A stretch of 64,000 nt of DNA from Nocardia transvalensis NBRC 15921 (GTDB taxonomy: Bacteria; Actinomycetota; Actinomycetes; Mycobacteriales; Mycobacteriaceae). A model generated the notes under the pieces. It ran no database searches, had not been told where the DNA came from, and saw nothing but the letters and a program-made list of their open reading frames with translations. This document shows, in pieces, positions 16,580-25,318 of this stretch (position 1 is its first letter; the number at the start of each line of letters is the position of its first letter). Where the stretch lies: the NCBI RefSeq assembly GCF_000308875.1, contig NZ_BAGL01000002.1, positions 124,001-188,000 on the forward strand. The letters are read 5' to 3'. The position numbers were made by a program, and so were the translations under genes.

Positions 16580-17192
16580 GGGCGTCGACGAACGGCTGAC
16601 CGCCCATGATGGCGCCGCCGGCCAGCGCGCCGACCAGCAGGCCGATCGGCCCGGTGAGCCAGCTCAGGAAGAAGAACCCGAGTACCGCGCCGATGAGCCC
16701 GCCCAGCACGCCACCGATGACCATGCCCACGACGTTGTTGTTGAGCTCGGTGATGAGGCGGCTCATCGGATCGACGGGCTGCAGCTCCCCGATCTGGGCG
16801 GCGGCGGAATCCGGTGTGAGCGAGAGCGTCCGGCCGTCCGGGCTGATGTGCTGGGCCACCGGCAGCAGCCGGTCGCGGACCCGGAACGACAGGGGCACCT
16901 CGGCGACCACCGCGCCGGAGTCGGACCGCAGCGTGACGCGTTTGCCGTCGTCGACGGCCTCGAATCGGCCGTTCTCGACGGTGGTGGTCAGTACCCGTTC
17001 GTCGTCGGACAGGGCCGCGCGGTAGGCGACTCCCTGATCGACTCCGGACGATGTGAGTTCTCGGGCCGGTGCCGACGACGCGGACGTCGACGGCGCGGGA
17101 GTCGCGGTCGGGGTGGCATTCACGGTTCCCGCGGCGATGCCCACCGCGGCGACAGCCATGAGGGTGGTGGCGGCGAGCCTGCCGAACTTCAT
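16560..17192 (-). CDS. Secreted or membrane DUF8020-like protein
   Basis: 210 residues. It has an N-terminal signal sequence (about 1-27, ending near NATPT), a Ser/Thr/Ala/Pro linker, a beta-rich domain (about 50-125, with GVAYRAALSDDERVL) and a glycine-rich C-terminal hydrophobic hairpin (about 150-200, with GGVLGGLIGAVLGFFFLSWL). This layout fits the DUF8020 proteins of Nocardia and relatives. It is presumably exported, with the C-terminal helices anchoring it or forming a membrane oligomer. The role is unknown. The start has CAGAGG upstream. Confidence 0.8.
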   Translation of the reverse strand: MKFGRLAATTLMAVAAVGIAAGTVNATPTATPAPSTSASSAPARELTSSGVDQGVAYRAALSDDERVLTTTVENGRFEAVDDGKRVTLRSDSGAVVAEVPLSFRVRDRLLPVAQHISPDGRTLSLTPDSAAAQIGELQPVDPMSRLITELNNNVVGMVIGGVLGGLIGAVLGFFFLSWLTGPIGLLVGALAGGAIMGGQPFVDALMGVVR

Positions 17193-17449
17193 CCTCTGAT
17201 ATCCTTTTTATACTCTAAATTCATCCGGGCATCTGGAGCGCCCGGTCGGAGACATACAGCGTCCGACTGTCGTTGGCAGACGGTGTTATTGGCGAGGTGC
17301 ACGGACGCTTCGTTGTCGTATTGTGACCTTTGCTGCGCTCGAGTCGACGCGGGGCCTCGCATGGTGTATGCACTACGTGTCTTCGACTTGCACTCTCACA
17401 CTTCGGATCTCGCTCGACGGTTCGGAGCCGACTACCTGGAGGAACGTAG

Positions 17450-18124
17450 GTGTCGCGCCGACGCATCCATGCCGGATTCACCTTGGCGGGCTTCGTCATC
17501 GCGGCCGCGCTCTCGGCGGCATGTCTTGCCGCAGCCATATTTTCGCTGATGGGGGACGATTCCACGCCCGCGCAGACGAAGGCTGCCCAGACCGGGGTCC
17601 CGACCTCGTCCGCCGCGGCGCCGGCGCCACAGCCGGGCGTCTCCACCAATGTCCCGGAGACCGGTTCGGCGCCGGATCCCGCTCCGGCGCAGGTCGTCAA
17701 CAAGGACGCCTCGGAGCGCAAGGATCCCGCCGCGATCGATCTGAACGTCGGCGACTGCGTCACCTTCGGCGGCGGCGAGCCGGCGGTCAGCAAGTCCGCC
17801 TGCGGCAGCTCCGGGTACAAGGTCGTCGACAAGGCGGATCCGGCCAGGCGCTGCCCGGCCGACGTCGACAAGTCCTACAACCAGCCCGCGCCGCCCGAGG
17901 GGCATCCGAGTTCGCTCTGCCTCGATGTGAACTGGGTGGTCGGCGGCTGCATGGATATGACAACCGACGCCCCGAAGCCGATGGAATGCGGGTCGCGGGT
18001 CCCGAAGGGGGTGCGGGTGGTCGAGATCAAGCAGGGCACCTCCAACGTCAACGACTGCGCGTCCGGCGATCGCGGGTTCGTCTACAACCAGCGGCGTTTC
18101 GTGGTGTGTGTCGCCAGCCTGTAG
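17450..18124 (+). CDS. LppU-like membrane-anchored protein
   Basis: 224 residues from a GTG with GGAGGA upstream. One N-terminal membrane helix (about 10-33) precedes a Pro/Ala/Thr-rich linker and an extracellular domain starting near LNVGDCVTFGG with eight or so cysteines, as in the LppU/SCO3897 family. There is no clear lipobox, so it is probably a signal-anchored protein rather than a lipoprotein. The cysteines suggest disulphides outside the cell. Function is unknown in the family. It is followed by another envelope protein gene on the same strand. Confidence 0.8.
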   Translation: MSRRRIHAGFTLAGFVIAAALSAACLAAAIFSLMGDDSTPAQTKAAQTGVPTSSAAAPAPQPGVSTNVPETGSAPDPAPAQVVNKDASERKDPAAIDLNVGDCVTFGGGEPAVSKSACGSSGYKVVDKADPARRCPADVDKSYNQPAPPEGHPSSLCLDVNWVVGGCMDMTTDAPKPMECGSRVPKGVRVVEIKQGTSNVNDCASGDRGFVYNQRRFVVCVASL

Positions 18125-18259
18125 CGGGCCCGACCAAGATCAGAGTTCAGCTCGCTGAGCTGCAGCGGTTGCGGGCGCTGTGCGGTTCCCTATCCTTCTC
18201 GGTATCGGGGCGGGTCCGTAGTCCGAGGTTCCTGCACGAGTGAGGCGAGAGGAACTTCT

Positions 18260-19240
18260 ATGGTCCGCAGGCTACCCGCCGAGCCCGAGCCCCGGCCGCA
18301 ACCGCCGGACGACGAGCGCTGGCCCGTGGCCGAACCGGACGAGGGCTGGGCCCCGGCGCCGGCCGCGCGGCGCGCTCCCGTGGCCGACGACGACCACTGG
18401 GAACCGAATCCGCGGCGGGTGCTGCCGCCGCCTCCGGAGGACGACCGCTGGCAGGGCGCGCCCGAGGACCACTACGCGCCCGAGCCGAGCCAGGACCGCT
18501 GGGAGGCCGCCCGCAACCGGCGCCGCACCCAGCAGGCCGACCCCGACGACGAGTACTGGGAGGGCCCGCCGTCGCGACGACGCCCGGAGCCCGAGGCCGA
18601 CGAGGAGCGCTGGGACGCCACCCAGAACAGACGGCGGGCCGGGCGATTACGGGTCGAGGTGCCGCCGATCGTCAACCCGTACGCGATCATCGCGCTGATC
18701 GCGGCCCTGATCGGCCTGTTCCCCGTGGCGCTGGTCTTCGGCCTCATCTCGTTCGGCCATCCGCGCGGCCGGGCGATGGCCATGTTCGCACTGCTCATCG
18801 GCATTCTCGAGGTGGTGGTGCTGGCCGGGGTGATCGTCCTGTCGGGAGTCACCCTCCCGCGCACCACATTCGGCGCCGAACCGACGCCGACGGCCGCCAC
18901 CACGGTCGTCACCGTCACCGCTCCCGCGGCGCCCGCCGTGCCGACCACCACCGCGGCCCCCACCTCCACCGCGGCCACACCGCCCAGCGCCGCGAAGGGC
19001 GAGGCGTGCACCCAGGCGCAGGCGGCGCTCATCGGCGCCGGTTCCGACGGCGGCACCCTGCTGTGCCTGCGCCAATCCGGCGGATACAAATGGGTGGGCC
19101 CGCACACGGTCACGACGGCCGTCCACGAGAGCGGGACGAAATGCATCCCGGGCACCGACACCACCGCCCGCACCACCGACGGTCGCGCGCTGGTGTGCGA
19201 GGGCAGCGGCTCGGGGACCTGGTCGCTGTGGGTGGAGTGA
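18260..19240 (+). CDS. DUF4190-type membrane protein with Trp-repeat cytoplasmic tail
   Basis: 326 residues. The N-terminal 125 residues are acidic, Pro-rich and repetitive: an acidic pair, one residue, then Trp (DERW, DEGW, DDHW, DDRW, QDRW, DEYW, EERW) recurs, mostly every 17-19 residues between W21 and W118. Two membrane helices follow (about 137-165 and 172-200, a DUF4190 signature VNPYAIIALIAALIGLFPVA). A Thr/Ala-rich linker then leads to a small C-terminal extracellular domain with three cysteines. The tail looks disordered and multivalent. Function is unknown; a scaffold at the membrane is possible. Confidence 0.8.
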   Translation: MVRRLPAEPEPRPQPPDDERWPVAEPDEGWAPAPAARRAPVADDDHWEPNPRRVLPPPPEDDRWQGAPEDHYAPEPSQDRWEAARNRRRTQQADPDDEYWEGPPSRRRPEPEADEERWDATQNRRRAGRLRVEVPPIVNPYAIIALIAALIGLFPVALVFGLISFGHPRGRAMAMFALLIGILEVVVLAGVIVLSGVTLPRTTFGAEPTPTAATTVVTVTAPAAPAVPTTTAAPTSTAATPPSAAKGEACTQAQAALIGAGSDGGTLLCLRQSGGYKWVGPHTVTTAVHESGTKCIPGTDTTARTTDGRALVCEGSGSGTWSLWVE

Positions 19241-19298
19241 GCCCCGCGCACACTGATATCCGATAGCCACGAGGAAACCGAGACGACGGAGGATGTCC

Positions 19299-20051
19299 AT
19301 GGCCGAACGAGTTGCCGTAGTTTCCGGGGCCGCGCGCGGAATCGGCGCGGCCGTCGCCAAACGACTGGCGGCCGACGGCCTGCGGGTCGGCGTGCTGGAT
19401 CTGGACGCCGCGAACTGCGCCGAGACGGTACAGGCGATCAACGACGCCGGCGGGCAGGCGGTGGCGCTCGGCGCGGACGTCTCCGACGAGGCCTCGGTGG
19501 CGGCGGCAGTCGAGCGGCTGGAGTCCGAGCTGGGCGCCCCGACCGTGGTGGTCAACAACGCCGGGATCCTGCGCGACAACCTGCTGTTCAAGATGAGCGT
19601 CGACGACTGGGACGCGGTGCTGGGCGTGCACCTGCGCGGCGCGTTCCTGCTGACCCGGGCGGTCCAGAAGTACATGGTCGACGCCAAGTGGGGTCGCATC
19701 GTGAACATGTCGAGCACCTCGGCGCTGGGTAACCGGGGGCAGGTCAACTACTCCGCGGCCAAGGCGGGCATGCAGGGGTTCACCAAGACGCTGGCCTTCG
19801 AACTGGGCAAGTTCGGTGTGACCGCCAATGCCATCGCGCCCGGATTCATCGTCACCGATATGACCGCGGCCACCGCGGAGCGCGTGGGTATGCCGTTCGA
19901 CGAATTCCAGAAGGCCAATGCCGCACAGATTCCGGTGCAGCGGGTGGGGCGGCCGGAGGATATCGCGCACACCGCGTCCTTCCTGGTCAGCGAGGGCGCG
20001 GGCTTCGTGTCCGGCCAGGTGATCTACGTCGCGGGCGGTCCGAAGGACTGA
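19299..20051 (+). CDS. Short-chain dehydrogenase/reductase (FabG-like)
   Basis: A 250-residue classical SDR. The cofactor motif is SGAARGIG, NNAG is at about 88-91, the catalytic Ser lies in NMSSTSALG, and the YxxxK motif is YSAAK. The end (GQVIYVAGGP) is typical of FabG-like enzymes that reduce 3-oxoacyl thioesters with NAD(P)H. The ATG at 19299 is preferred over one two codons earlier because GGAGG is 6 bp before it. The substrate may be an acyl-CoA or acyl-ACP; it is not part of a fab cluster. Confidence 0.92.
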   Translation: MAERVAVVSGAARGIGAAVAKRLAADGLRVGVLDLDAANCAETVQAINDAGGQAVALGADVSDEASVAAAVERLESELGAPTVVVNNAGILRDNLLFKMSVDDWDAVLGVHLRGAFLLTRAVQKYMVDAKWGRIVNMSSTSALGNRGQVNYSAAKAGMQGFTKTLAFELGKFGVTANAIAPGFIVTDMTAATAERVGMPFDEFQKANAAQIPVQRVGRPEDIAHTASFLVSEGAGFVSGQVIYVAGGPKD

Positions 20052-20070
20052 CCGGGTAGCGTCGCGTCCC

Positions 20071-20937
20071 ATGAACCGACGGGCGGTTCGTCGTGCCGTG
20101 ACGAGTTATGTACTGCTGCTACCGAGCCTGGTGGGCGTGGGATGTTTCCTGCTGCTGCCCATCGCGGTGGTGGCCTGGCTGAGCCTGCACAGCTGGAATC
20201 TGCTGGGCCCCATGGAATTCACGGGCCTGCGGAACTGGCGGTCGGTGCTGTCGGACGGGGAGTTCGGCCACGCGCTGCTGGTGACGCTGGCGCTGACGGC
20301 GATCGTGGTGCCGTCGCAGACCGTGCTCGGCTTCGTCGTGGCGGCCGCGCTGGCCCGGCGGCGCGGCGGGTCGGCGCTGCGGGTGGTGTACGCGCTGCCG
20401 TGGATGTGCGCGCCGGTGGCGGTGGGCATCGTGTGGCAGTGGATCTTCGCGTCGACCGGGGGCGCGCTGAACGCGGTGCTCGGGCGGCGGGTCGAGTGGC
20501 TGTCCGATCCGGCCCTGGCCTTGCCGTCGGTCGCGGCAGTGAGTATCTGGATGAATTTCGGGTACGTCGCGCTGTTCTTCGTCGCCGGGATCCGGGCGAT
20601 ACCGGGCGAACTCCTCGATGCCGGGGCGCTCGACGGGGCGACGGGCTGGCGGCGGGTCCGGTGGCTGATCCTGCCGCTGCTGCGGCCCACCATGTTCTTC
20701 GTCCTGGTGACCGGTGTGCTCACCGCGTTCCAAACCTTCGACACCGTGTACGCGCTCACCAAGGGCGGGCCGGGCGGGCGCACGGATGTCGTTGCCATGC
20801 GGATGTTCTCGGAGGCGTTCGACGCGGCGCGGCCGGGGCGGGCGGCCGTGATGGCGCTGGTGGTGTTCGCGGTGATGTTCGCCATCACGGTCGTGCAGTA
20901 CCGGTATTTCAGGAACCGGACCACCTATGAGTACTGA
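20071..20937 (+). CDS. Sugar ABC transporter permease (MalF-like)
   Basis: 288 residues with about six membrane helices. It carries the EAA-loop ATPase-contact motif GALDGATGWRRVRWLILP near residues 185-205. This is the first of three genes for a carbohydrate (CUT1-type) importer. Its stop overlaps the second permease by 11 bp. No ATP-binding subunit is encoded next to it, as is usual in actinobacteria where one shared MsiK-type ATPase serves several importers. The substrate is unknown. Confidence 0.92.
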   Translation: MNRRAVRRAVTSYVLLLPSLVGVGCFLLLPIAVVAWLSLHSWNLLGPMEFTGLRNWRSVLSDGEFGHALLVTLALTAIVVPSQTVLGFVVAAALARRRGGSALRVVYALPWMCAPVAVGIVWQWIFASTGGALNAVLGRRVEWLSDPALALPSVAAVSIWMNFGYVALFFVAGIRAIPGELLDAGALDGATGWRRVRWLILPLLRPTMFFVLVTGVLTAFQTFDTVYALTKGGPGGRTDVVAMRMFSEAFDAARPGRAAVMALVVFAVMFAITVVQYRYFRNRTTYEY

Positions 20938-21766
20938 GAAGAACGCCGCCAGCCGGATTCGCGCCGGCGGCGTCTATCTGGTGATGCTCGCGGGCGCGGT
21001 GCTGACCGTCGCCCCGCTGGTGCTCAGCGCGCTCACCGCGGTGAAGACACCGGGACAGTTCGCCGCGGAATCGCCGCTGGCGCTGCCGCATCCGGCGACG
21101 GGGGAGAACTTCCGCACCGTGCTCGATCAGGGCGGGCTGGGGCGGGCGCTGGCGGTGACGGCGCTGATGACCGTCTTCATCACCGGCGGGCAGCTGATCA
21201 CCTCGACGCTCGCGGCATACGCGTTCGCGCGCACCGAATTTCCGGGGCGCGAGGCGCTGTTCTGGGTGTATCTCGGCACGATGATGGTGCCGCCCATGGT
21301 CACGTTGATCCCGCTGTATCTGATGTTCGCGAAGTTCGGGTGGCTGAATACGTTCTGGGCGTTGGTGTTGCCGTTCGTCTTCGGTTCGCCCTACGCGATC
21401 TTCCTGCTGCGGCAGTACTTCCGGGCCATTCCGGAGGAGTTGCTGGGCGCCGCGCGGCTCGACGGCGCGAATACGGCCGACATCCTGGTGCATGTGGTGG
21501 TGCCGATGAGCCGGCCGGTGCTCGGCACGCTGGCGCTGATCACGATCGTCACGCAGTGGAACAACTTCATGTGGCCGCTGGTCGCCGCGAGCGGTGACAC
21601 CTGGCGGGTGCTGACCGTGGCGACGGCCGATCTGCAGACGCGGTACAACGCGCAGTGGACGCTGGTGACGGCCGCGACGACGCTGGCCATCGTGCCACTC
21701 GTGGTGCTGTTCCTGGTGTTTCAGCGGCAGGTGCTGCGGTCGATCGGGTGGACGGGGCTGAAGTGA
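20927..21766 (+). CDS. Sugar ABC transporter permease (MalG-like)
   Basis: 279 residues with six predicted membrane helices and an EAA loop (AARLDGANTADILVHVVVP) near 180-200. It pairs with the upstream permease to form the channel. Start and stop overlap both neighbours (ATGAGTACTGA upstream, GTGA downstream), so the three genes are translationally coupled. The preserved loop shows that it needs an ATPase encoded elsewhere. Confidence 0.92.
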   Translation: MSTEKNAASRIRAGGVYLVMLAGAVLTVAPLVLSALTAVKTPGQFAAESPLALPHPATGENFRTVLDQGGLGRALAVTALMTVFITGGQLITSTLAAYAFARTEFPGREALFWVYLGTMMVPPMVTLIPLYLMFAKFGWLNTFWALVLPFVFGSPYAIFLLRQYFRAIPEELLGAARLDGANTADILVHVVVPMSRPVLGTLALITIVTQWNNFMWPLVAASGDTWRVLTVATADLQTRYNAQWTLVTAATTLAIVPLVVLFLVFQRQVLRSIGWTGLK

Positions 21767-23022
21767 AGACCTCGACCCGGACGATCCTCGGCATCGGGCT
21801 CAGCGTGGCGCTGCTGATCGCGGCGGCGCTGTGGCTGGGCCGCGCCGACGACGGCTCCGGGCGGACGGTGCTGCGGCTGCGCATCTGGGAGCAGCAGTTC
21901 GTTCCGGCGTACCGGGCCGCACTGAACGCGTTCGAGCGGGCGAATCCGGATCTCGAGGTCCGGATCACGGTGGTGCCGTGGGCTTCCTATCAACAGAAGC
22001 TGCGGCTGGATGTGGCCGGTGGGACCGCCGACGATCTGTTCTGGACCAATCTGTACGAGGACTACGCCGACGCCGGGCGGTTGACGGATATCGGTGCGGC
22101 GCTGGGGTCGGAGGCCGCGCGGGCGTGGGATCCGTCGGCGGTGTCGCAGTACACCAGGAACGGGAAGCTCTGGGCGGTACCGCAATTCGTGGACGGTGGG
22201 ACCGCGGTGTTCTACAACCGCGATCTGCTCGCTGCGGCGGGGGTCGATCCGGCCGAGTTGGGCTCCGCGCGTTGGGGTTCGGGCGATTCGTTCCGGCCGT
22301 TGTTGACGCGGCTCGCGTCCGTCGCGCCGTGGGCGTACAACGCGGCCAACGATTTTCAGTCGATCGAGCTGCCGTATCTCGGGTCGGCGGGCGGGCAGTT
22401 CCAGCGCGACGACCGGTTCGTCTTCGACAGTCCCCAAGGCGTCGAGGCGTTCACGTACCTGACGGGGCTGATCGCCGATCGGCTCGCACCGTCGGCCGCG
22501 GATACCAACACCGACGACGACTTCGCGAAAAACGCCTTCCTGCAAGGGAAGCTGGCGCTGTTCCAATCGGGCACCTACAACCTCGCGGAGATCGCACAGC
22601 AGGCACGCTTCGGGTGGGGCATCGCGATGATCCCCAGCGGGCCCGCGGGGCGGGTGAGCACCAACAACGCGATCGGCGTCGCGGGAAATGCCGGTAGTAA
22701 GCACCCCGAGGCCGTGCGCCGCCTGCTGGCCTGGCTCGGCAGCGCCGAGGGCAATCGGTACCTGGTCCAGGACGGGGCCACCATCCCCGCGGTGGTCGCG
22801 GACCAGCGTTTCTATCGGGATTACTGGTCCGCCAAGGGAATCGACGTCTCCCCGTTCTTCGACGTCCTCGACGGCCCCCGCATCTCCTCCGGCGGCGGCA
22901 CCGGCTTCACCGCCGCCCTGGAAGCCATCAAACCCGTCCTCGGCGAAATGTTCCTCGGCCGAATCCCCGTCCCCGAGGCCCTCTCTCGCGCCGTTGCGGC
23001 CGGAACGGCTGCCCAGAAATAG
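21763..23022 (+). CDS. ABC transporter extracellular solute-binding protein
   Basis: 419 residues from the GTG overlapping the previous stop. An N-terminal hydrophobic segment (ILGIGLSVALLIAAALWLG) acts as signal or anchor. It has no lipobox cysteine, which is unusual for a Gram-positive binding protein. The mature part is a family 1 (CUT1) binding fold, with NPDLEVRITVVPW near the start, KLWAVPQFVDGGTAVFYNR and a NNAIGVAGN stretch. It captures the sugar for the two permeases. Confidence 0.9.
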   Translation: MKTSTRTILGIGLSVALLIAAALWLGRADDGSGRTVLRLRIWEQQFVPAYRAALNAFERANPDLEVRITVVPWASYQQKLRLDVAGGTADDLFWTNLYEDYADAGRLTDIGAALGSEAARAWDPSAVSQYTRNGKLWAVPQFVDGGTAVFYNRDLLAAAGVDPAELGSARWGSGDSFRPLLTRLASVAPWAYNAANDFQSIELPYLGSAGGQFQRDDRFVFDSPQGVEAFTYLTGLIADRLAPSAADTNTDDDFAKNAFLQGKLALFQSGTYNLAEIAQQARFGWGIAMIPSGPAGRVSTNNAIGVAGNAGSKHPEAVRRLLAWLGSAEGNRYLVQDGATIPAVVADQRFYRDYWSAKGIDVSPFFDVLDGPRISSGGGTGFTAALEAIKPVLGEMFLGRIPVPEALSRAVAAGTAAQK

Positions 23023-23047
23023 GGAGGTCGGACCGGGTCGTCGTGGA

Positions 23048-23974
23048 TCAGATGCCGCTGATGTCCACCAGGGGAGTTCGGGGGGCGAACTTGGGTTTGC
23101 TCGCCTGGCCGGAGATTTCGAGGAGGCGGACGGCTCGGTAGCGGTGGGGGCGTAGGGGTTCGAGGTAGTCGATCATGGCGTCGTCGTCCATCGGGTGGCC
23201 GAGGAGGGTCCAGCCGACTATCGAGGAGAGGTGGTAGTCGCCTACCGACAGGGCGTCCGGGTCGCCGAAGGCGCGCTGGGCGATTTCCGCGGCGGTCCAC
23301 ACGCCGATGCCGGGGACGGTGCACAGGCGCTGGGTGGCGGCGGCGTGGTCCATGGCGGCTGCTTGTTCGAGTTTGTCGGCCATTCGCGCGGCCAGCACGA
23401 TCGTCTTGGCGCGCTGGGGATCGACGTTGGCGCGGTGGAAGGTCCACGACGGGACGTATCGCCAGGTCTCGGCGGAGGGTGGGACGCGCATCGGCGCGGG
23501 GGTGGGGCCGGGCGCGGGTTCGCCGAAGCGCCACACCAGCTTTCGCCACGAGGCGCGGGCGGAGATCGTGTGGACGCGCTGCTCCAGCACGGCGGGCGCC
23601 AGCGCCTCGAATACCAGGCCCGTGCGCAGCATCCGCAGGCCCGGGAAGCGACGGTGCGCCTCGGCGATCTTCGGATGCTCGGGGGCGAAGCCGGTGAGGT
23701 CCTCGTCCAGGCACAGCATGTGCGGCAGGCCGTCGAGGAATTCCGCGGCGCCCGGTCCCCACGCCCGCGCCGACACGGCGCACGGGCCGTCCTGGACCAG
23801 CCGATACGTGACCACGCCGGTCGGCATTCGCGACGCGTGCCAGTGCGCCCCATCGGCGGTCACCCGATGGCAGGGATCCCCCGTGCCTCTGCTCAGGGGC
23901 GCCACCGTGTGCGCGAGATCGATCGGCCCCGCGGCGGTCACCGTGCGCGCCGCGCCGTCGATCTCCGTTGCCAC
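23048..23974 (-). CDS. DNA-3-methyladenine glycosylase II family protein (AlkA-like)
   Basis: A 308-residue helix-hairpin-helix glycosylase. The HhH element LCTVPGIGVWTAAE is at 217-230 and the catalytic aspartate D246 is in SVGDYHL. It excises alkylated bases during base-excision repair. The N-terminal 100 residues correspond to the AlkA N-domain. It is monocistronic and convergent with the sugar transporter genes. No adaptation gene (ada/ogt) is adjacent. Confidence 0.9.
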   Translation of the reverse strand: MATEIDGAARTVTAAGPIDLAHTVAPLSRGTGDPCHRVTADGAHWHASRMPTGVVTYRLVQDGPCAVSARAWGPGAAEFLDGLPHMLCLDEDLTGFAPEHPKIAEAHRRFPGLRMLRTGLVFEALAPAVLEQRVHTISARASWRKLVWRFGEPAPGPTPAPMRVPPSAETWRYVPSWTFHRANVDPQRAKTIVLAARMADKLEQAAAMDHAAATQRLCTVPGIGVWTAAEIAQRAFGDPDALSVGDYHLSSIVGWTLLGHPMDDDAMIDYLEPLRPHRYRAVRLLEISGQASKPKFAPRTPLVDISGI

Positions 23975-24128
23975 CGGGACATTGTGCTACCCGGGGCCGA
24001 CCCGGCCACCCACCGACCCGCCCGGGCCCGATGACCAGCACCTTGTAACGAGACAATCACGTCCCGCGATCCCGATACCGATTGATCACATCGGCAATCG
24101 GTCGGCATATGCCGCTACGGAGGATCCA

Positions 24129-24233
24129 ATGATTACCAATATCCTGAATTGGCTGCTCGCCGCCTGGGGCGGCGTATCCGCCGGCAGCTCGGGCTACCAG
24201 ATCCCGCCCGGCACCCTGCCCTTCGGCAGCTGA
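24129..24233 (+). CDS. 34-residue hydrophobic peptide
   Basis: A small ORF whose ATG follows a near-ideal GGAGG with 5-bp spacing and which is followed 15 bp later by a GC hairpin. The peptide starts MITNILNWLLAAWGG (hydrophobic, two Trp) and ends with a Gly/Ser/Pro-rich tail. It could be a membrane-active or secreted peptide, or a regulatory leader. No family is recognised. The ribosome-binding site and terminator make translation likely; the function is open. Confidence 0.5.
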   Translation: MITNILNWLLAAWGGVSAGSSGYQIPPGTLPFGS

Positions 24234-24248
24234 GCGCCACCACCGCAG

Positions 24249-24275
24249 CACCCGCCGCACAACCCGCGGCGGGTG
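24249..24275 (+). terminator. GC hairpin after the 34-codon ORF
   Basis: CACCCGCCGC, seven bases, GCGGCGGGTG: perfect 10-bp arms starting 15 bp after the small ORF's stop, followed by TTCGTGGTT. A good terminator candidate. Confidence 0.65.
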
Positions 24276-24611
24276 TTCGTGGTTGGAACCTCATCGACCC
24301 AGCGGCATCGAGTTGGGGAGTAAATTCTCACCGATAAGATCGGCTCGTCCCAATGAACCAATCGCATCGAGAGTTTCGGCAACTCACTAGCAATTAGTGG
24401 TTCAGGTCACGGTCGACACCATTCCGTCAACTATGAGTCGACAGAACAGCGATGTCGGCACCGATCTCCCGCCGGGTCTCACCCGTTCACGCTCCGACGA
24501 AAGCCGTTGTCGTCGCGACGGTGCCGCGTGATGCGAATTCCGTCGCATGTCCGTTTTATCCCTTTTCCTTGTGTCCTACGCTGCTGGTCCGGGGTGTTGG
24601 TGAGTGGAGGG
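24276..24611. other. Intergenic region upstream of the TetR gene
   Basis: 336 bp with no credible gene. It contains an imperfectly placed inverted repeat, CACTA-N5-TAGTG (24385-24399), and local AT-rich stretches that may hold the TetR promoter. I see no RNA gene. Confidence 0.4.
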
Positions 24612-25211
24612 ATGACGGTGAGCGGGAACGAGTCGGGTGGGCGGAAGCGGGATGCGGTCGCCACCAGGCGCGCGATACTGGTTGCGGCGCAGGAGTTGTT
24701 CGCGGAGCGGGGGTACGACCGGGCGACGGTGCGGGATATCGCGGGGCGGGCGGGGGTGAATCAGGCGCTGCTGTTCCGGTATTTCGGGAACAAGGACGAA
24801 TTGTTCCGGGCGGCCATCGCGGATCGGGGCCGGCATCTGCTCGAGGACGGGCCCATCGCGGAGCTGCTGGCCCGGCTGCTGTCGCGGACGCTCGCTCCGG
24901 TGGATACGCCGCCGCAGGCGTACTGGTTGCAGGCCGCGCTGCGGTCCAGCGGGCACGACGAGGGCACGTCGGCGATCCGGCAGCAGCTGGGTGACGAATA
25001 CGTGCGCGCGCTGGCCACGCTCACCGACGACCCCGACGGCGATCTGCGCGCCGATCTGCTGCTGGCCTGGTTGCTGGGCATCGGGCTGGTCCGCTCGGTG
25101 CACCACCGGGAGCCGCTGGCCAGCGCCGATCCGGCCGACGTTGCCCGCCATGTGCTGCACGCCGCTCGAGCGCTGCTGTCCGGAGTGGACACGAGTTTTC
25201 CACCGCGATAA
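24612..25211 (+). CDS. TetR-family transcriptional regulator
   Basis: 199 residues. The N-terminal helix-turn-helix (ILVAAQELFAERGYDRATVR, then AGVNQALLFRYFGNKDEL) is at about 15-62. The C-terminal ligand domain is divergent. The ATG at 24612 has GGAGGG 3 bp before it and fits the family N-terminus; the 35 upstream codons are not conserved-looking. It precedes the P450 gene by 107 bp, and two overlapping palindromes in that gap are its likely operators. A probable local repressor with a lipophilic or P450-substrate ligand. Confidence 0.9.
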   Translation: MTVSGNESGGRKRDAVATRRAILVAAQELFAERGYDRATVRDIAGRAGVNQALLFRYFGNKDELFRAAIADRGRHLLEDGPIAELLARLLSRTLAPVDTPPQAYWLQAALRSSGHDEGTSAIRQQLGDEYVRALATLTDDPDGDLRADLLLAWLLGIGLVRSVHHREPLASADPADVARHVLHAARALLSGVDTSFPPR

Positions 25212-25246
25212 CGGAATTCGAGCATTGACGCGGCCTCGCGGCGTCC

Positions 25247-25276
25247 CTTACCTTGGGTAAGTAAGCGTTTGCTTAC
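25247..25276. promoter_or_regulatory. Twin palindromes between TetR and P450 genes
   Basis: CTTACC-TTG-GGTAAG (25247-25261) shares its last base with GTAAGC-GTTT-GCTTAC (25261-25276). Both have perfect 6-bp arms. They lie about 43 bp before the P450 start, a typical position for a TetR operator. Binding by the adjacent TetR is inferred. Confidence 0.6.
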
Positions 25277-25318
25277 ATCGGTAGAGCGCCCAGTACCCGC
25301 CCGGGAGAGGGAGACCGC

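Noticed and set aside
24276..24611. A small RNA or tRNA gene in the gap before the TetR gene
   Set aside because: I found no cloverleaf or conserved arms; only a weak CACTA-N5-TAGTG repeat.
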